A stretch of 64,000 nt of DNA from Closterium sp. NIES-65. Lineage: Eukaryota; Streptophyta; Zygnematophyceae; Desmidiales; Closteriaceae. The notes under the pieces were generated by a model. The model worked only from the letters and a program-made list of their open reading frames with translations. It was not told the origin of the DNA and did no database searches. Location: positions 186,001 to 250,000 of the forward strand of contig CANXME010002334.1 in assembly GCA_948144175.1 (NCBI GenBank), in the 5' to 3' direction. Of this stretch, positions 40,880-52,300 are shown piece after piece. Position 1 is the first letter of the stretch, and every line of letters begins with the position of its first letter. The position numbers and the translations under genes were made by a program.

Positions 40880-43800
40880 CACCACTCACCAGACACTCTT
40901 GAGAATGGTCAGCATCCACAGCAAAGCGTTGCAGTGCCTCCCTTGCAGCAGCTAGCACTCCGGCAGCATTAAAAAGCTCGGGTGTGAAAGATGGGAAGGC
41001 AGATGGTGGGTCATCGGTGGTGGGTGGTTGAGTGGTGGACGGAGGGAGAGGTGGGGTGGGGGCGGAGAGGGAGGCGGCATGGAGGGCGAAGAAGAGTGCG
41101 AGCTTGAGAGCGTTGGGGCGGTCGACGCGATGGATTTGGCTAATTGCACACAGCAAGACGACGAGTCACATAAACACACAGAGACACAGCGACGTGTGTG
41201 ACTGTCATTCACTTCCCCAGCCCCCACCCCCCTTCCCATCCACACACAAAATGTCTCGCGGCACACATGGATGCAGCAGTGCACTACGCACATGCTTTTT
41301 CAATCCTTCAGGGACACAATTTACGGACAAGAAGCTGAGATATTAAAGCAAGAAAGCAGCAATCAACACATGCAATGGGCCAATGGCGCACCTGCGGTGG
41401 ACCACAGCTGCTACCCACCCACCCACCCCCCTGCCACTCAACCCCCTGCCACTCAACCCCCTGCCACTCAACCCCCTGCCACTCAACCCCCTGCCACTCA
41501 CCCCCTCACCACCCCAACCTGCTGCACCTTCAACCGGTAAACAGAGCAGCATTCTGGCCTGCAGCACACACAAGGAACAGAGGCACACCTGCGGAGGTGT
41601 TGGAAGCAGACGATCACAGCTGCCACCCACCCCCCTGCCACTCCAACCTGCTGCCCGCCCTCCTCCCCCGCCTTCTCCCCTTCCTTCTCCCCCCTCACCC
41701 CTTCTTCCACCAACACCAGCTTCAGGAACCATCTCTCTGCCACGTCAGCATCCACATCCAGACGCCACATCAGCGCCGCCCAACGGGTCCACACTGACCG
41801 TGCAGCTTCCAGGAAATGAGGCTGCATATGAGCAGCCATAGAGTGTGGGTTCCCAGAGGAAATGCTCCATTGCTCCTGAAGCCTATTGAAGTTTTCATTC
41901 CATTGCTCCAAACACGGTCCTGCCCGCTGCGTTGCCACCTCACTCCACGCCCGCTCCAGCTGGTGCCGTGTGGCGTCCTCGCTGGCGCCGTTGTAGATGG
42001 CCACGTCAGCGTGTGCCAGCCTGGCAGATGACGTCATCTGGGTGGTGGATGGTGTGAGTGGAGAGTGAAGGTCAAGAGAAGAGGTTGAGGAAGGGAAAAG
42101 GAGAGATTCAGGAACAAAGCTGTTAATAAAGAGGATAAAGGAAGAAGGGAAAGAAAGCGACAGGGGTAAGAAGAGAAGGGGTAAAGGGGAAGAGGGGGAG
42201 GATGGCAGACAGAAAGAAAATGCTGTGGCAGGGGGAAAGGAAGCAGAGACGAATCGATGCACATAAGTACACACATCCCCACACACACATCCCAGCACCC
42301 ATTCCCCCTCCGCACATGCATGAGAACAAGGCTTCAAACACCCATCCACCAGTCTACCTACACCATCCACCAAACCAACCTGCGCAGCAATCCTCTTCCC
42401 CGCCTCCTCTTCAGTCACCCCATTCCGTGCCATCAACCGAGCCTTCGCCTCAGCCTCGGGGACAAACACCACCCAGACCTCGTCTACAGTTTGGTCCGAG
42501 CCTGCTTCGACCATCATGGCAGCCTCCACTATAAGCACAGCCGCAGGAGGAGCTATAGGGCGAATAGTAAACGAATTTCTACATGTCTCAGAGGCAGATG
42601 CCTTTTCAGTGCACTCAGAAAAAGTGGACGCTCCTCCTGTGAACTCAGACGAAGTAGGTGCCTTTTCACAATTGGTCGCCTTCTTAGGCGACTCAAAAGT
42701 CACCTCCCATCCGCCTGCACCTGCAGCCTCCCTCTCCTCCTCCACTATCTGTCGCACCATTGGCCACACCACCCCCGTCAGGGCAGCCATTTTTTCCGGG
42801 CAGGAAAACACTTGAGCTCCCAGTGCCGCCCGGTCAATCTGCCCATCTGAAAGACGCACCCGAGAAACCAAAAGAAAAAGGTGTTGGGGTGATGAAGCGA
42901 AGGAAAGAAAACCAGAGAGATAAGGATTAGAAGGCAAGCACTGAGGCCAATGGGAATAGCAGGGAATGAGTGGAGCAACAAGGAGATCTCCATCTTGCAA
43001 AGTCACATACCCACACATACCCACCTGCAGCGCGCACCACAGAGGCCCCAAAGAGCTCCACAATGCGGCGGTACGCAGGTGTGCCGGGCTCATACGCTCG
43101 ATGGGCGAGCCGGTCACAGTCCACCGCCCCCACCCTCCACTGCCTCCCCTGCCCTGCTCCCCCCTCTTCTGAATGCCGCCCTTGCCCTGCCTCCCTTTCC
43201 TCTGAGTGCCACCCCTCCCTCGCTGCTTCCCTGCTTCCTTCTGGCTCAATTGGAACAGCTGCAGAGACAGTGGCAGCAGCAGAGGGAGAAGCAGCAGCAG
43301 CAGTAGGAGCAGAGGAGGAGGAGGAGGAGGAGGCGAGGGAGCAGAGCAAGCGAGCAACAGTGGATTTGCCAGAGGCAATTCCTCCTGTGAGCCCCACCAG
43401 GTACGGCCCCGCCTGCAGCCGCCCCTTGTGCTGCCGCCTCTGCCTCTTCTGCTTGCTGGTGTGGCGAGATGGTGCGAGGAAACAAAGGGAAGGGGGGGGA
43501 GGGAATAGGGGAAGAGGAATAGGGGGATGCATAGAAGAGAAGAGTGTGTTGAGAAAAAATCAACGGCAGTCACATGGCAGGCCAGGGGAAGGAAAGCAAG
43601 CGCGCAAGAGAACAAGCAAGCAAGGAAAAGCATCTGGGTGGAGTGTGGGAAACACTGAAAGGTTAGAGACGAAAAAACACCGGTGAAACGTGCGGACGAC
43701 TCGCCTTGGCAGAGGCAGGAAAGTTCCGAGACATTGCTCCCTGAGCAGGGAGGAGCTTAGCTTGCTGATGTCAGCCGCTGTAGAGGTGGTGGCGGGAGCG

Positions 43801-45964
43801 AGTGGAAGAGCAGCGGTTGATGGCGCTGGTACTGTTGATGCCACCACTACCTGGTGTGTGGATAGGGATACCAACCAACACACAGGGGTCTATTTTTTAT
43901 GCGCCTCAAAGCAGAGCAGCGGTTGGCGGTGCTGGTACTGTTGATGCCACCACTACCTGGTGTGTGGATAGGGATACCAACCAACACACAGGGGTCTATT
44001 TTTTATGCGCCTCAAAGCAGAGCAGCGGTTGGCGGTGCTGGTACTGTTGATGCCACCACTACCTGGTGTGTGGGCGCGGGCATGTGCAGTGCACACACAA
44101 AGGAGGGTCGGTTTTTCTTATGGTACCTCTAAAACAGGGGCTGGCACTGTTGACACGGCCAGCACCACTGCCTGGTGTATGGGCATGGCCGTGCACACGG
44201 TTGGGTTGAATTTGAGGCGCACCGAAAAACGGATATTACAATCATTGGGCTGGGAAAGCTAGGAGCAGAAATGAAGCCGCACTTACGTGTAACGGAATAA
44301 TCTGATTGGCCGCTCTCATCCTGTTGATAGCCGCGGCGCCTCCCACTGTCTCCTCACTAACCACAATGCAGTCCAGGCTCGGATCCGAACCTCCCCGCTC
44401 AGGTACGGGATCTTGGATTGGCGCAAAATCAAGCCGAACCAAGCCGGGAGCCTTGCCCTGTCGCTGTAGCTCCTGCTGCAGAAACTTCTCGGCAACTTCC
44501 TTGCGCTCGTTGTAGGGCTGGATCATCTGAGGGGAACGGGGATGAGGGGAACGGGGATGAGGGGAACGGGGATGAGGGGATGGGGATGAGGGGAACGGGG
44601 ATGAGGGGAACGGGGATGAGGGGAACGGAGATGAGGGGAACGGAGATGAGGGGAACGGGGATGAGGGGAACGGGGATGAGGGGAACGGGGATGAGGGGAT
44701 GGGGATGAGGGGAACGGGGATGAGGGGAACGGGGATGAGGGGAACGGAGATGAGGGGAACGGAGATGAGGGGAACGGGGATGAGGGGATGGGGATGAGGG
44801 GAACGGTATTCGGGAACGGGGATTCGATTCGAAGAACCGGGATCCGATGGGGGAACGGGGATTCGGGGAACGGGGATTCGATTCAGGGGACGGGGATTTG
44901 ATTCGGGGAACCGGGATTCGATTTGGGGAACGGGAATTCGAGAAACGGGGATTCGGGGAACGGGAATTCGATTTGGGGAACCGGGATTCAATTCGGGGAA
45001 CTTGGATTCGGGAAACGGGGATTTTGGAAACGGGGATGAGGGGAATGGGTATTCGGGGAATGGGGAAGGTGGTAATGGGGATAAGGGGATGGGAATGAGG
45101 AGAAGGGAGATGTGAAAGTGGAGGGAGAGGGAAGATGGAAGGAAGTTGGGGAAGGAGAGGGGGGTTGATTCACCGCACCTCACACCTCACTGCCATGCTT
45201 CACCGCACCTCACACCTCACTGCCATGCTTCACCGCACCTCAACCCTCACTGCTGTGCATCACCGCACCTCACTGAGATACTTCTTGCTCAAAAGAGGTC
45301 CATCCGCAATCCCTACAACAATGCAGCTGCTGCTACCGCCACCGCCGCTGCTGCTGGTGATGGTATCTTCCCCCCCTTTGTCTGGTGTCGCCGCCACCAT
45401 CGCTACAGCCGCGCGCAGCAGCGTGCGATGCCCGTCGTGGAAGCGATCGAACGTCCCCGCTACAACCACCCCGCGGAACCTGCCACGTGGCAGCAGCTCA
45501 TTGGACGACGGATCAAAGCGGGTCGCTGGCTCCATTTCCCCTGACGCAGCGTTCCCCTGTTCGGTTCCTTGAAGAGCACTTAAAGCTGGTGCACTTTCTA
45601 AATTTACTATCGAGTTCGTTTGTACCGGATCATTCGCACCCTCCGCGTCTGCGATGCCGCTGCCAGCGAGAGCGTTCGATCCGCAGCGAATCTCGGTTTC
45701 CGAAGCGAAATCGCCTAAATCCGTCGATAACTCTTCGCGTAGAGGTTTCGCCGAACGTAAAGTTACCAGGCTCGGTATTCCCGAGGTTTTACTTTGCAGG
45801 AACGGGAGGCTGCGACTGTTGAGCGAACCAGGAGCTACTCCGCGTCTCGCCTCCGCTCCTCCCCGAGCATTCCGCGAAATACTGTTTGCAACTGGAATGA
45901 ATGCCAGCGATATCGGCGGTCGCTGCGCAGAAAACAGCACTCCCGCCATACACGCACCGCACAC
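40880..45964 (-). CDS. COASY: Bifunctional CoA synthase (PPAT + dephospho-CoA kinase)
   Basis: Phase-consistent exons: 45964-45269, 44526-44287, 43850-43705, 43455-43025, 42846-42721, 42528-42380, and 42037 to about 41711. PPAT domain: VVAGTFDRFHDGH (the nucleotidyltransferase HxGH-type site), VVGIADGPLLSKK, MIQPYNERK, CIVVSEETVGGAAAINR, and ISKLSSSLLR. Dephospho-CoA kinase domain: P-loop GLTGGIASGKST, VDCDRLAHRAYEPGT, DGQIDRAALG, MMVEAGSDQTVDEVWVV, and the C-terminal ARLAHADVAIYN. It catalyses the last two steps of CoA synthesis from phosphopantetheine. Domain order matches animal COASY; most plants have two separate enzymes. The intron 43704-43456 appears to use a GC-AG donor (AAG|GCGAGT). 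After the kinase domain the protein continues into a region resembling the start of an HD-type phosphohydrolase domain (RWAALMWRLDVDADVAERWF); its 3' exons, near 41170-40880, are not firmly resolved. The N-terminal ~150 residues are low-complexity. Confidence 0.85.
41400..41520. repeat. CCCCCTGCCACTCAA tandem repeat
   Basis: About five 15-bp units (CCCCCTGCCACTCAA) in a 3' intron. Flanking it, two diverged copies of the ACCTGCGG(T/A)GG segment (about 41389 and 41589) look like another duplicated exon edge. Confidence 0.8.
43850..44190 (-). repeat. About 108-bp repeat grown from CoA-synthase exon 3
   Basis: Two full copies and one partial (about 43903-44010, 44011-44080, 44145-44185) of the acceptor and start of exon 3 ('VVVASTVPAP'). 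Each unit ends in a decayed half palindrome TTTTTATGCGCCTCAAAG (43893-43911 and 44001-44016), and another relic TTTGAGGCGCACCGAAAAA is at about 44212-44230. Confidence 0.82.
44525..45060. repeat. 15-bp GGGGAACGGGGATGA minisatellite
   Basis: About 500 bp of near-exact 15-bp units (GGATGAGGGGAACGG and variants with GGATTCG) filling the intron between CoA-synthase exons 1 and 2. It begins right at the exon 2 acceptor (44527), so the polypyrimidine tract on the minus strand is built of repeat units. Confidence 0.9.
45175..45270 (-). repeat. 30-bp repeat carrying the exon 1 donor
   Basis: Three to four copies of a 30-bp unit with TTCACCGCACCTCA. On the minus strand each includes AGGTGCGGTGA, the same sequence as the real exon 1 donor (GAG|GTGCGGTGA at 45269/45268), so the 5' splice site itself has been amplified. 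Confidence 0.8.
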
Positions 45965-47421
45965 ACAACTCTAGAGGTTTCCCGTGTTCACCCTCTTCTA
46001 AGTTTCTGCCTTGGGTGTCCTCTAGGCTTTCTACCTTCATCGCCAGGCAAGAACTGAAATCCTCACTACAATTCAGTCTCGCTTTTAGTGAAAAGCAGTA
46101 TGGTCGAGCATACAGTCTCTATAAAGTATCCTTCAATCCAGCACAAAATGGAAAACTGGAGCTACAGCTGATTTTTTAAAAATCGGGAGGTTTGTGCGGT
46201 GTACAGCAGCACAATCCTTTCGCACCACAGAAACTATTCCCATTTTCGTGAACACAACAAACAAGGTCCAACCAATCTCACGGTTGAAAACGACACGGAC
46301 TCCACGGAATGCTTGTAGAGCTGACGCCACCTTTGAGAACATATCAGCAAATTAGGAAAGAGGGAAATCATATTTCATCGCGTACATTCTGGAAAAGCGA
46401 ATAATATTTGGAGGTTTGCGGTTTTGTATATGCACTGTTGCAAGAACACGGTCTAGACGGACCGCAACGCATCCTTCAATACTGTAGAGCATCTTCTCAG
46501 GAACCCAACCAAGTTGACAAAACAAACCATCCCAGAATGCTGGCAAAATGCTGGAAACGTGTGCAGCACAGTAACTTCATCGGGCAATTTTTTTTTGTCT
46601 TGGCTGATATACTGTACAAATGTTGTTTAATTCAAAGCGAAATTCCACGACATACTAGAGAAACCAGCAATGTACAACCAGACTGTAGTGCCACTGTCAT
46701 TATTTTATTATTATTAATGTGGTTCATCTGGTCACTTACGTGAGATTGCAGGAGCTCCCCAAAATCCGTATGTGAACACCAGAAAGTCACCCGTGGCCTC
46801 AAAACCGCATCGCTTTAAATATTTCCAGCTGGCAGAAATTGGGTATTCTCCAGCCACGGAACGGAACCGCAAGAGATTGGTGGATTGAGCCGCGTGCTGA
46901 AAATGTGCTGCACAGCTGTAAAATGCCCTCGACTTCCTCCCTCCCTCCCCTCCCACCCCACCCTTCCCAACTGTTTCTTCCCTGTCACGCCTACGCCATT
47001 TCGGCACTGGCGTATTTTGGAAGTTGTGGCGTAGGGCGCGCTCTCACATCGAAGTCAACCCTGCGTTGTTACGAATTTTGTTGGACTGACACCCGCCTGG
47101 GAACGTGACACCCTTCCGAACGCATTTGTTTTCCTGAATAATATTTATGTACACATTCAGATCTGACCAGCATTTTCCAGATAGGCCCTCGTCATTTGCT
47201 GCCCACCCCTCGAGCTGTTTTGCGTTTCTCCTCTCCACTTCACGCATCTCAATTTTGGAAAGCTTCAGTTAGAAATTTGTTATCACATGCTACTTGAATC
47301 AGCGAGGGCCGAAGTTTTCTTGTAGAATAATTCACGTTTCGCCGTCCGTTACGACTGCGTCCTTCCTAATATCAAAGTCTTGAACTACGTGACGTTGTTT
47401 CTTTCAAAAATCACAGCCGCC
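45965..47421. promoter_or_regulatory. Divergent intergenic region
   Basis: About 1.45 kb between divergently oriented starts (CoA synthase, minus; unrecognised gene, plus). Likely holds both promoters. No convincing ORF, RNA gene or repeat. Confidence 0.45.
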
Positions 47422-48468
47422 ATGTCCGAGCCAACAATACACGCCGAAATGCTGAATTCTTCCGCTTTTCTTTGCAATCCCTGCGACAAATTGAAGGGCT
47501 GCTGCCATCCTGACGGGCCAATTGAGCCCTCGCGAGGCGAATTGCCCCACGAGATTTGTTCATCGAACGGGGCCTTCCAGGCTACCTGGTTCAACCGCGA
47601 CCGCGTGCGCCATGGTTCTGGCGTCTCTGGGCGACACCAGTGCGACAGCGTCGCGTACTCGCCGACCAATTGCTCTCCGACAAGTCCCCTGGACGGCTCC
47701 AAATCAAGTACTCGTCCAGCAACGGCAAATCACCCTGGCGTTTCCTCTTTGAAAATTAATATCTCCGAGCATCCGCCATCGAAGCCGACCGCGTGTCCCA
47801 GTGGCCGCATGCGAAGCGCTTCCCTCGCCGCAACAACCGCTTCCGCTACGAGTTATTGCGAAAATGGAGCTCCTGGAGTTTCTGCTGACGTGGATACGGC
47901 GAATTGGCGTCGAAACAGCCGGATTAATTCCCGAAGTTGCGACATCAGCAGCGGAATTTTTGGGAGTGGTCCCGTTTTAGTCAGCCCCGTTACAGGATCA
48001 GCAGACTGGACATCCGTATATTGTGATGTCGGTGTAGTCCATTCAGCAACATCCTCCAACCACCGTGGTGGTCAGAGCCAGTTGGATCGTTTTGAATTTC
48101 TTAAATTTGCAGAGAGCAAGACCCTGACCTCTGCTGGAGGCTCGGCACCACTACCGAAGCTGGCCGAGCAGCCTCGGTGTCTTGAGAGACGAGTGTCTGA
48201 ATCAGCAGCAATGCCAAAACGGAGGATGCCAAACACAGGAGGAGGCGCAGGAGCGCCCGGAACAACGAGAGCAGGAGGGAGCTTCAAATCAAGGCAGTCC
48301 GTGTTTGAGTGGGCGACACAGACAAGAATCAAGCAGAGACAGCAGAGGCAAATTGAGACTGAGAAGGCTTCAGAGCAACAGTCAAGAGCTCCTACGGTGG
48401 TAGCAGGGAAGGGTGATGTAAGAACTTTTAGTGCTAGCACAATAGAGTTCCACCTAAATCATCTGTAG
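47422..48468 (+). CDS. Unrecognised protein, 348 aa
   Basis: Intronless ORF. The ATG at 47422 has a strong GCCGCCATG context; the frame is open 42 bp further upstream. The protein is Ser-rich with many Cys in the first half (LCNPCDKLKGCCHPDG near the N-terminus) and basic/Gln-rich toward the end (TRIKQRQQRQIE, possibly a short coiled coil). No domain is recognised. Base composition is less repeat-dominated than the surroundings, and the frame is the only long one here, which supports it as a gene, but it might be one exon of a larger gene. Confidence 0.5.
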   Translation: MSEPTIHAEMLNSSAFLCNPCDKLKGCCHPDGPIEPSRGELPHEICSSNGAFQATWFNRDRVRHGSGVSGRHQCDSVAYSPTNCSPTSPLDGSKSSTRPATANHPGVSSLKINISEHPPSKPTACPSGRMRSASLAATTASATSYCENGAPGVSADVDTANWRRNSRINSRSCDISSGIFGSGPVLVSPVTGSADWTSVYCDVGVVHSATSSNHRGGQSQLDRFEFLKFAESKTLTSAGGSAPLPKLAEQPRCLERRVSESAAMPKRRMPNTGGGAGAPGTTRAGGSFKSRQSVFEWATQTRIKQRQQRQIETEKASEQQSRAPTVVAGKGDVRTFSASTIEFHLNHL

Positions 48469-49366
48469 CACCTGATGGTAGTGGTAGTGACTAGCTAAAC
48501 CAGTACTGTATATGCATCAACTTTAGCAACTTACCACAAGACAACACTTGAAATGGTGATGCAGTGTTACAGTACGTCTAGTGCTGTGTCGCTCTTCATA
48601 CTGCAATGCGGACAAGTATATGCAGGAACATGCTGACGGAGTTTTACTGCACGTACGGTAACATGCTTGTGCCCATGTTTCATGGTACGGTACATCGTTT
48701 CATGCTGCATCTGAACCGAACCAACCCTAGCTAGAAACGCCTGTGCTTCTCCTCCATCCCATCACCTATCAGCAGCCTCTAACTCAGCTAGAGACAGAGG
48801 CACACACATCCCCCCCTACTCGCACACACACTTCCTCGCTCAGTCATCATTCAAACATATTGTACACAACAGTTACACAACGGGCCCCTCCATATTTACA
48901 CTTTATGACCCACTCCCTGTCCTTGACAAACATGCACTCGTACACTCTGAAGCTCTCACCCCCCCTCCAACGCTTCTGCTTCACATACATTCATGGCTGA
49001 ACATGATGTGTCTGTCCTTGTGCATCACACAAACATCGCATACCACAATCCACCAGTTACAGTCAATCCCAGCTGCTCCTCCTTGGCAGTCGTGGCACGT
49101 AGTGCACATACAGAGCTATGGTAATGTGCTTCATCCACTCTCTACCATGCTACTGCCTGCCCCTCATTCATTTATGTACTCGCACACTCACACAACCACA
49201 CTCACTCATATCCCTCCCACCCTCCCCAGTTGCTTCTCCTCAGAAGTCAGTGGCATGTAGCGCACACCCATGGCTGAAGTGCTTTAATCACACCTTACCA
49301 ACCTACCCGCCTGTCCCTCCTTACTCACTCACTCATCACCAACTCCCTCACTCACTCAGACACTAG
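48469..49366. other. Spacer with copies of the PIMT last exon
   Basis: Between convergent genes. No ORF supported. It contains two diverged partial copies of the PIMT terminal exon (about 49072-49120 and 49224-49285; shared TGGCACGTAG and TTGCTTCTCC segments), both beyond the PIMT stop codon. Runs of ACTCACTC simple repeat are also present. Confidence 0.65.
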
Positions 49367-52300
49367 TCACTCCCTCCCCAGTTGCTTCTCCTTAGCGGTC
49401 AGTGGCACGTAGCGCACGCCCATGGCTGTGGTGCGAGTGACAGTGCCGTCTGCACCCTTGTCTATCACCTCTAGGTCCTGGGAGGAAGCAAGGTAAGGCA
49501 GTGGGGAGGGGGCAGCGGAGGGGAGAAGTGGGCGGAACGAAATTCTCAATCATCTCATACCGTGACAGTCCTGAGGTGACTTTTGAGTCGACTCAAAATT
49601 CTCAACCATCTCATACCGTGACAGTCCTGTCTGCACCCTTGCCTATCACCTCTAGGTCCTGGGAGGTAGCGCGACAAGGCCGGGGAGAAATCAGGGGAGG
49701 GGAAAGGCAGGCGGGAGTGCAATTTGTTTGCGAAGATTTGAGAAGATTTGAGGCGCCTCATAAAATGACAGTGCCATCTGCACCCTTGTCTATCACCTCT
49801 GGGTCCCGGGGGGTAGCAAAACATGGCAGGAGGGAGGAGGGGGACGGCGGCTGGTCACTACTCGAGGCGCCTCAGCACGTCGCATTGCGGCAGCACAGAA
49901 CGTACAGCTGAAGCCAGGAGGCAGAATGGTGATTCCCGTTATCTTTGACACGTCTCAAAAGCATTGCAACGGCACCCCACAACCTATCCTGCCCCTGATT
50001 ACCCCCAATTTCCCAAAATTTGTTCCCTTTTGTTCCCCCCTCCCTTCTCACCCTTCCTTCCCCCCTAATCCTTCTCCCCCTCCCTTCCCCCCTCCCTTCT
50101 CACCCTTCCTTCCCCCCTAACCCTTCTCCCCCTCCCATCCCCCCTCCCTTCTCACCCTCCCTTCCCCCCCTCCTTCCCACCCATCTTCCCCCCATCACCC
50201 ACCCCCCCCCCCCCCCCCCCCTTCCGCACACCTGCATGAGGCGGCCAACGGGAATCACCATTCGGCCACCGGGCTTCAGCTGATCCACCAGGGCCTGGGG
50301 GAGCTCTGGTGGGGGGGGAAGGACAGGGAGAGGTGGGGAAGGATGGGGAGGGGTGGGGAGGGGTGGGGAGGGATGGGGAGGGGTGGGGTGGGGTGGGGTG
50401 CGGTGGGGTGCGGTGGGGGGAGGGGTGGGGTGGAGGGAAAGGGTAAGGGCAGGGAGAGGTGGGAGGGCGCATCCATTCTCCCTCATGGCTTCAGCTAATC
50501 CTCCGGAGCCCGGGGGAGTTGTGGGGGGGGGAAAGAAAAGGAGGAGAGGGGAGGGGTGGGGTGAAAGGATGTGGGTGAGTGGTAAAGCAGGGAGAGAGGG
50601 GAGGGTGGTTCCGGCTGGTGGATCAGCTGAAACCGGGTGGTGAAGAGGAGGGTGGTTTCATGTAGCTGGTTGTGCTGTGCGTGTGATGGTGACTTGACAG
50701 CGCATGCGGACAGCAGCCGAGAGCGTGACTCGATGCACAGGGTCTCACGGTAGCAGTTTTGAGAATTCTCAAAAACGATGCACAGGGTCTCACGGTAGCA
50801 GTTTTGAGAATTCTCAAAAACGATGCACAGGGTCTCACGGTAGCAGTTTTGAGAATTCTCAAAAACGATGCACAGGGTCTCACGGTAGCAGTTTTGAGAA
50901 TTCTCAAAAACGATGCACAGGGTCTCACGGTAGCAGTTTTGAGAATTCTCAAAAACGATGCACAGGGTCTCACGGTAGCAGTTTTGAGAATTCTCAAAAA
51001 CGATGCACAGGGTCTCACGGTAGCAGTTTTGAGAATTCTAAAAAACGATGCACAGGGTCTCACGGTAGCAGTTTTGAGAATTCTCAAAAACGATGCACAG
51101 GGTCTCACGGTAGCAGTTTTGAGAATTCTCAAAAACGATGCACAGGGTCTCACGGTAGCAGTTTTGAGAATTCTCAAAAACGATGCACAGGGTCTCACGG
51201 TAGCAGTTTTGAGAATTCTCAAAAACGATGCACAGGGTCTCACGGTAGCAGTTTTGAGAATTCTCAAAAACGATGCACAGGGTCTCACGGTAGCAGTTTT
51301 GAGAATTCTCAAAAACGATGCACAGGGTCTCACGGTAGCAGTTTTGAGAATTCTCAAAAACGATGCACAGGGTCTCACGGTAGCAGTTTTGAGAATTCTC
51401 AAAAACGATGCACAGGGTCTCACGGTAGCAGTTTTGAGAATTCTCAAAAACGATGCACAGGGTCTCACGGTAGCAGTTTTGAGAATTCTCAAAAACGATG
51501 CACAGGGTCTCACGGTAGCAGTTTTGAGAATTCTCAAAAACGATGCACAGGGTCTCACGGTAGCAGTTTTGAGAATTCTCAAAAACGATGCACAGGGTCT
51601 CACGGTAGCAGTTTTGAGAATTCTCAAAAACGATGCACAGGGTCTCACGGTAGCAGTTTTGAGAATTCTCAAAAACGATGCACAGGGTCTCACGGTAGCA
51701 GTTTTGAGAATTCTCAAAAACGATGCACAGGGTCTCACGGTAGCAGTTTTGAGAATTCTCAAAAACGATGCACAGGGTCTCACGGTAGCAGTTTTGAGAA
51801 TTCTCAAAAACGATGCACAGGGTCTCACGGTAGCAGTTTTGAGAATTCTCAAAAACGATGCACAGGGTCTCACGGTAGCAGTTTTGAGAATTCTCAAAAA
51901 CGATGCACAGGGTCTCACGGTAGCAGTTTTGAGAATTCTCAAAAACGATGCACAGGGTCTCACGGTAGCAGTTTTGAGAATTCTCAAAAACGATGCACAG
52001 GGTCTCACGGTAGCAGTTTTGAGAATTCTCAAAAACGATGCACAGGGTCTCACGGTAGCAGTTTTGAGAATTCTCAAAAACGTTGCACAGGGTCTCATGG
52101 TAGCATTTTTGAGAATTCTCAAAAACGATGCACAGGGTCTCACAGTAGCAGCCCCCACGTTGATGGCATCGTAGGACCAGGAGCATGGCTTCATGTGGCC
52201 AAGATACTCACAGAGCCAGGAGCATGCAGAGCAACAGAGCTTGCAGAGCAACAGAGCATGCAGAGCAACAGAGCTTGCAGAGCAACAGAGCGTGCAGAGC

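Noticed and set aside
50731-52146. CRISPR-like array (regular 45-bp repeats)
   Set aside because: There are no unique spacers: the units are contiguous and identical, and the genome is eukaryotic.
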